A DNA stretch of 64,000 bases, from assembly GCA_963716005.1 (NCBI GenBank), contig OY970285.1:744001-808000 (forward strand), in the 5' to 3' direction. The translations under genes were made by a program, and so were the position numbers. The notes beneath the pieces are model-generated. The model was not told the DNA's origin. It made no database searches and was given only the letters and a program-made list of their open reading frames with translations. Shown piece by piece: positions 61,094 to 64,000 of this stretch. Source of the stretch: CAVRUF01 sp963716005 (GTDB taxonomy: Bacteria; Actinomycetota; Thermoleophilia; Gaiellales; Gaiellaceae). The stretch's first letter is position 1. Every line of letters begins with the position of its first letter.

Positions 61094-62539
61094 TTGACCC
61101 AGGCCGTGCGGCCGCTCCGCACGCTCAACGCCGCCGCGACCGCCGTCGCCGATCTCGCGTACGACACGCGTCGCGTGACGGCCGGGACGCTCTTCGTCTG
61201 CGTCCCCGGATTCCGCGCCGACGGGCACGACTTCGCGGCCGGCGCGGTGGCGGACGGGGCCGTCGCGCTGATCGTCGAGCGGGAGCTCGACGTGCCGGTT
61301 CCGCAGCTCGTCGTGGCCGACGCGCGCGCCGCGCTGGGACGTGCGGCCGACGTGTTCTTCGGGTTCCCGACGCGCGAGCTCCAGGTCGGCGCGATCACCG
61401 GAACGAACGGGAAGACGACGACGGCGTTCCTCCTGTACTCCATCCTCGCCGCGGCCGGCCGGCGACCCGGGCTCGTGGGGACGATCGAGTCGCGAGTCGG
61501 CGGCGAGCGGCGGGACGTGGTGCACACGACGCCAGAGTCGCTCGATCTCCAGCGGATATTCCGCGAGATGCTCGACGCGGGCGACCGCAGTTGCGCGTTG
61601 GAGGCGTCCTCCCATGGATCGGAGCTGCGGCGGCTCGTCGGCGTGCGCTTCGCGGCGCTCGCCTTCACGAATCTCTCGCCCGAGCACCTCGACCTTCACG
61701 GGACGCTCGAGGCGTACTTCGACGCGAAGCGCCGGCTGTTCGTGGAGCCGGACGTCGACGGTGCTCGTGCGCCGGCTGCCGTGAACGTGGGCGACCAGTG
61801 GGGGCACCGGCTGGCGGAGGAGCTCCGCGGTCTGGGCGGGACACTCGTGACCTTTTCGGCCCGCGGCGACGCGGATCTCGTGCCCGAGGAGTTGGAGCTC
61901 GGCGCGTGGGGCTCGCGGTTCTCCGTCGGTGGGCTGACGCTCGAGACGCGGCTGCGCGGGCGGTTCAACGTGGAGAACGTGCTCGCGGCGGTGGCGCTGG
62001 CGCGGCTGCTCGGGGTGGAGGATTCGGCTGTTGTGCGCGGTGTGGCCGACGTTGACGGCGTGCCGGGCCGGTTCGAAGCCGTCGACGAGGGCCAGCCGTT
62101 CGCCGTGCTCGTCGACTACGCGCACACGCCGGACGCGCTCGCGAACGTGCTCGCGGAGGCGCGCGATCTGGCAACCGGGAGGCTCTTGGTGGTGTTCGGC
62201 TGCGGCGGCGACCGCGACCGCGCCAAGCGTCCGCTCATGGGAGGCGTTGCGTCCGAGTTCGCGGACGTCGTCATCGTCACGTCCGACAATCCGCGCAGCG
62301 AGGATCCGGGCGAGATCATCGCGGAGGCCCTGGCGGGGACGAACGGCAGCGCGCGGGTCGAGCCGGACCGCGCCGCCGCGATCGAGCAGGCACTCGGCCT
62401 CGCAGAGGCGGGCGACGTGGTCGTGATCGCCGGAAAGGGCCACGAGCAGGGGCAGGAGTTCGCCGGCCGGACGATCCCGTTCGACGACCGCGAGGTCGCC
62501 CGCGAGGCGCTACGTCGGCTCGGGGCGGTGGGCCGGTGA
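61094..62539 (+). CDS. murE: UDP-MurNAc-tripeptide synthetase, meso-DAP type
   Basis: 481 residues from TTG 61094; no ATG or GTG fits the N-terminus. ATP loop AITGTNGKTTTAFL near residue 104, the carbamylated-lysine region YFDAKRRLF, and VDYAHTPDAL. The substrate motif is DNPRSEDP, where DNPR indicates addition of meso-diaminopimelate rather than lysine. It acts in the cytoplasm on UDP-MurNAc-L-Ala-D-Glu. A dispersed repeat copy separates it from murF. Confidence 0.95.
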   Translation: MTQAVRPLRTLNAAATAVADLAYDTRRVTAGTLFVCVPGFRADGHDFAAGAVADGAVALIVERELDVPVPQLVVADARAALGRAADVFFGFPTRELQVGAITGTNGKTTTAFLLYSILAAAGRRPGLVGTIESRVGGERRDVVHTTPESLDLQRIFREMLDAGDRSCALEASSHGSELRRLVGVRFAALAFTNLSPEHLDLHGTLEAYFDAKRRLFVEPDVDGARAPAAVNVGDQWGHRLAEELRGLGGTLVTFSARGDADLVPEELELGAWGSRFSVGGLTLETRLRGRFNVENVLAAVALARLLGVEDSAVVRGVADVDGVPGRFEAVDEGQPFAVLVDYAHTPDALANVLAEARDLATGRLLVVFGCGGDRDRAKRPLMGGVASEFADVVIVTSDNPRSEDPGEIIAEALAGTNGSARVEPDRAAAIEQALGLAEAGDVVVIAGKGHEQGQEFAGRTIPFDDREVAREALRRLGAVGR

Positions 62540-62550
62540 GCCGCGCGCGA

Positions 62551-62650
62551 AATCGGCACGAAGTTGGCACAGACACGTGCGCTTTTCCGCGGTACCGTCG
62601 AAGGCGGGTGGCGGGTGGTTCATCCCCTCCCAGGGTGGGGCGCGCGCGCG
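62551..62650 (+). repeat. Dispersed gene-end element, copy D
   Basis: Begins 11 bases after the murE stop. Blocks: TCGGCACGAAG / TTGGCACAGACACGTGCGC, TACCGT (62593-62598), TCGAAGGCGGGTGGCGGGTGG, hairpin CCCCTCCCAGGGTGGGG, CGCGCGCGCG. It ends 34 bases before murF ATG, so it lies inside the dcw cluster and may terminate, start or stabilise transcripts there. Confidence 0.75.
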
Positions 62651-62684
62651 TGTATCTAGAGACCGCCTGTGGAGGCCGGCGGGC

Positions 62685-63996
62685 ATGATCGCACTCCCAC
62701 TGGACGTGATCGCCGAGCTAGCACCCGGGGAGTTGCGGCGTGCCGACGGGGCGACCGACGCCACGGGACTGAGCATCGACTCCCGCGCCGTCCAGCCGGG
62801 TGACCTCTTCGTCGCGGTCGGCCGTGGGGTCGACTTCGCCGACGAGGCGCTCGCCGCCGGGGCTGCCGCGACGCTCGTCCCCGAGGACGCGTTCGCCGCG
62901 CTCGCCGCGATCGGTCGCGCCGTCCGCGAGCGCTCGAGCGCCAAGGTCGTCGGGATCACCGGCTCGATCGCCAAGACGTCGACGAAGGACATCCTCGCCG
63001 CGCTCTGCCGACCACTCGCCCGCACCATCGCCGCGGAGGGAAGCCAAAACAACGAGATCGGGCTCCCCCTGACGCTCGGCCGGCTCGAGCCCGACACCGA
63101 GGTCTGCGTGCTCGAGATGGGCATGCGCGGCCTCGGGCAGATCGCCGAGCTCTGCGAGACCGCCCAGCCGGAGATCGGTGTGATCACCAAGATCGGGCCG
63201 GTGCACCTCGAACTGCTCGAGACGCTCGAGCGCGTCGCGCAGGCGAAGGCCGAGCTGATCGGAGCGCTTCGGGCCGGCGGAACGGCGGTCGTCCCCGCAG
63301 GAGATCCGCTGCTCGAGCCGTACCTGAACCGCGAGGACATCCAGGTGATTCGCTTCGGCCCAAAGGGCGACGTCGAGCTCGTCTCGTTCACGTCGCGCGG
63401 CGACGCCTCGACCGTCGAGGTGTCGGTCTTCGGCGAGCGGATTTCGCTCGAGCTTCCCTTTGCGTCGCGTTACAACGCCGAGAACGTCCTCGCCGCGCTC
63501 GGGGCTTACCGCGCGCTCGGCCTGCCGCTCGAGAAGGCCCGCGAGGGCGCCGCGAAGATCACCTTGTCGCGCTGGCGCGGGGAGGAGACCCAGCTTCCGG
63601 ACGACGGCCTGCTCATCAACGACGCCTACAACGCCAACCCGCTTTCCATGACCGCCGCGCTCGAGCACCTCGCCGAGCGCGCCGCCGGCCGCCGTACCGT
63701 CGCGCGTCCTCGGGGACATGGCCGAGCTGGGCGCGGGCGCTGCCGCCTACCACCGCGAGATCGGCGCGATCGCGGCCCGAACCGGCGTGGATGCCCTCGT
63801 CGCCGTCGGTCCACTCGCCCGCGGCTACCTGGAGGGGGCACGCGGCGTCCACGAGACCCGCTGGGCCCACTCCGCCGCCGACGCCGTGCCGCTCGTCCAC
63901 GCCGTGCTCCAGCCGGGCGACTGCATCCTCCTCAAGGCCTCGCGCGCGATGGGCCTCGAGGTCGTCGCCGAAGCCCTAGCGGTCGATCCCGCCTGA
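62685..63996 (+). CDS. murF: UDP-MurNAc-tripeptide-D-Ala-D-Ala ligase (one frame break)
   Basis: About 436 residues from ATG 62685, with GGAGG ten bases upstream. N-terminal domain SIDSRAVQPGDLFVAVGRG, ATP loop GITGSIAKTSTKD, SQNNEIGLPLTL, EMGMRGLGQIAELC, LINDAYNANPLSM. An extra base at about 63704 breaks the frame; the C-terminal domain (GDMAELGAGAAAYHREIG to AVDPA) continues in another frame to TGA 63994-63996. That stop overlaps ATG 63996-63998, probably the start of mraY beyond the window. MurF completes the cytoplasmic pentapeptide. Confidence 0.92.
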
Positions 63997-64000
63997 TGGA

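Noticed and set aside
62564..62580. TTGGCACAGACACGTGC in repeat copy D resembles a sigma-54 -24/-12 promoter
   Set aside because: The GG-GC spacing is 11 rather than 10 bases, Actinobacteria generally lack sigma-54, and the word is part of the dispersed repeat.

Overview
The window is about 64 kb of gene-dense, high-GC DNA with GTG/TTG starts, overlapping operons and many leaderless-looking promoters. It most resembles a member of the Actinobacteriota class Thermoleophilia (Gaiellales/Solirubrobacterales-like). The reasons are the base composition, the style of secreted protein seen at 49.1 kb, the RTX-type secreted proteins, the fused PafBC regulator and the meso-DAP-type cell-wall genes. 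The lineage is inferred, not proven. I see no tRNA or rRNA gene, CRISPR array, transposase or prophage.

Layout. 0-5.7 kb: hemA end, hemL, lysA and a large secreted Fn3-like protein. 5.9-8.2 kb: a primary-type sigma factor, then an SplB-like radical SAM gene behind a perfect LexA box. 8.2-14.1 kb: a sugar operon (GH1 beta-glucosidase, two permeases, lipoprotein binding protein) divergent from its LacI regulator, with palindromic operators between. 14.1-19.9 kb: methyltransferase, endonuclease IV-like protein, cytochrome c maturation genes ccmE/ccmF/ccmI-like and an M23 peptidase. 19.9-25.2 kb: hpt, a nuclease-fold protein, then an overlapping operon of metallophosphoesterase, cyclic 2,3-diphosphoglycerate synthetase, 2-phosphoglycerate kinase, a GlpX-like phosphatase and SufT. 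25.2-33.4 kb: secreted protein, quinone reductase, queG, histidine kinase, fused pafBC divergent from dinB, O-methyltransferase. 33.4-41.4 kb: zinc-ribbon membrane proteins, aldehyde dehydrogenase, 3-hydroxyacyl-CoA dehydrogenase, pdxH and a two-component system. 41.4-49.1 kb: queA, two RTX paralogues, tgt, yajC, secDF, phasin-like gene. 49.1-57.5 kb: UbiB-like kinase, GNAT, response regulator, YcnI-like protein, and a four-gene alkylation-repair operon (DNA glycosylase, DUF192, ogt, ECF sigma factor). 57.5-64 kb: division/cell-wall cluster mraZ-rsmH-ftsL-ftsI-murE-murF, with mraY probably next.

Three themes stand out. First, an apparent cyclic 2,3-diphosphoglycerate pathway, otherwise known from thermophilic methanogens, sits in one tightly coupled bacterial operon with two possible turnover enzymes. 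Second, DNA-damage functions are frequent: LexA-boxed radical SAM, PafBC/DinB, endonuclease IV-like, glycosylase/Ogt/ECF. Third, a repeated element of about 100 bp follows the 3' ends of four plus-strand genes.

Caution: many genes carry single-base indels whose compensated reading restores conserved protein. They cluster at 33.0-41.7 kb and mostly look like consensus errors, so I give whole-gene spans and mark the breaks. No stretch longer than about 180 bases is without a gene.
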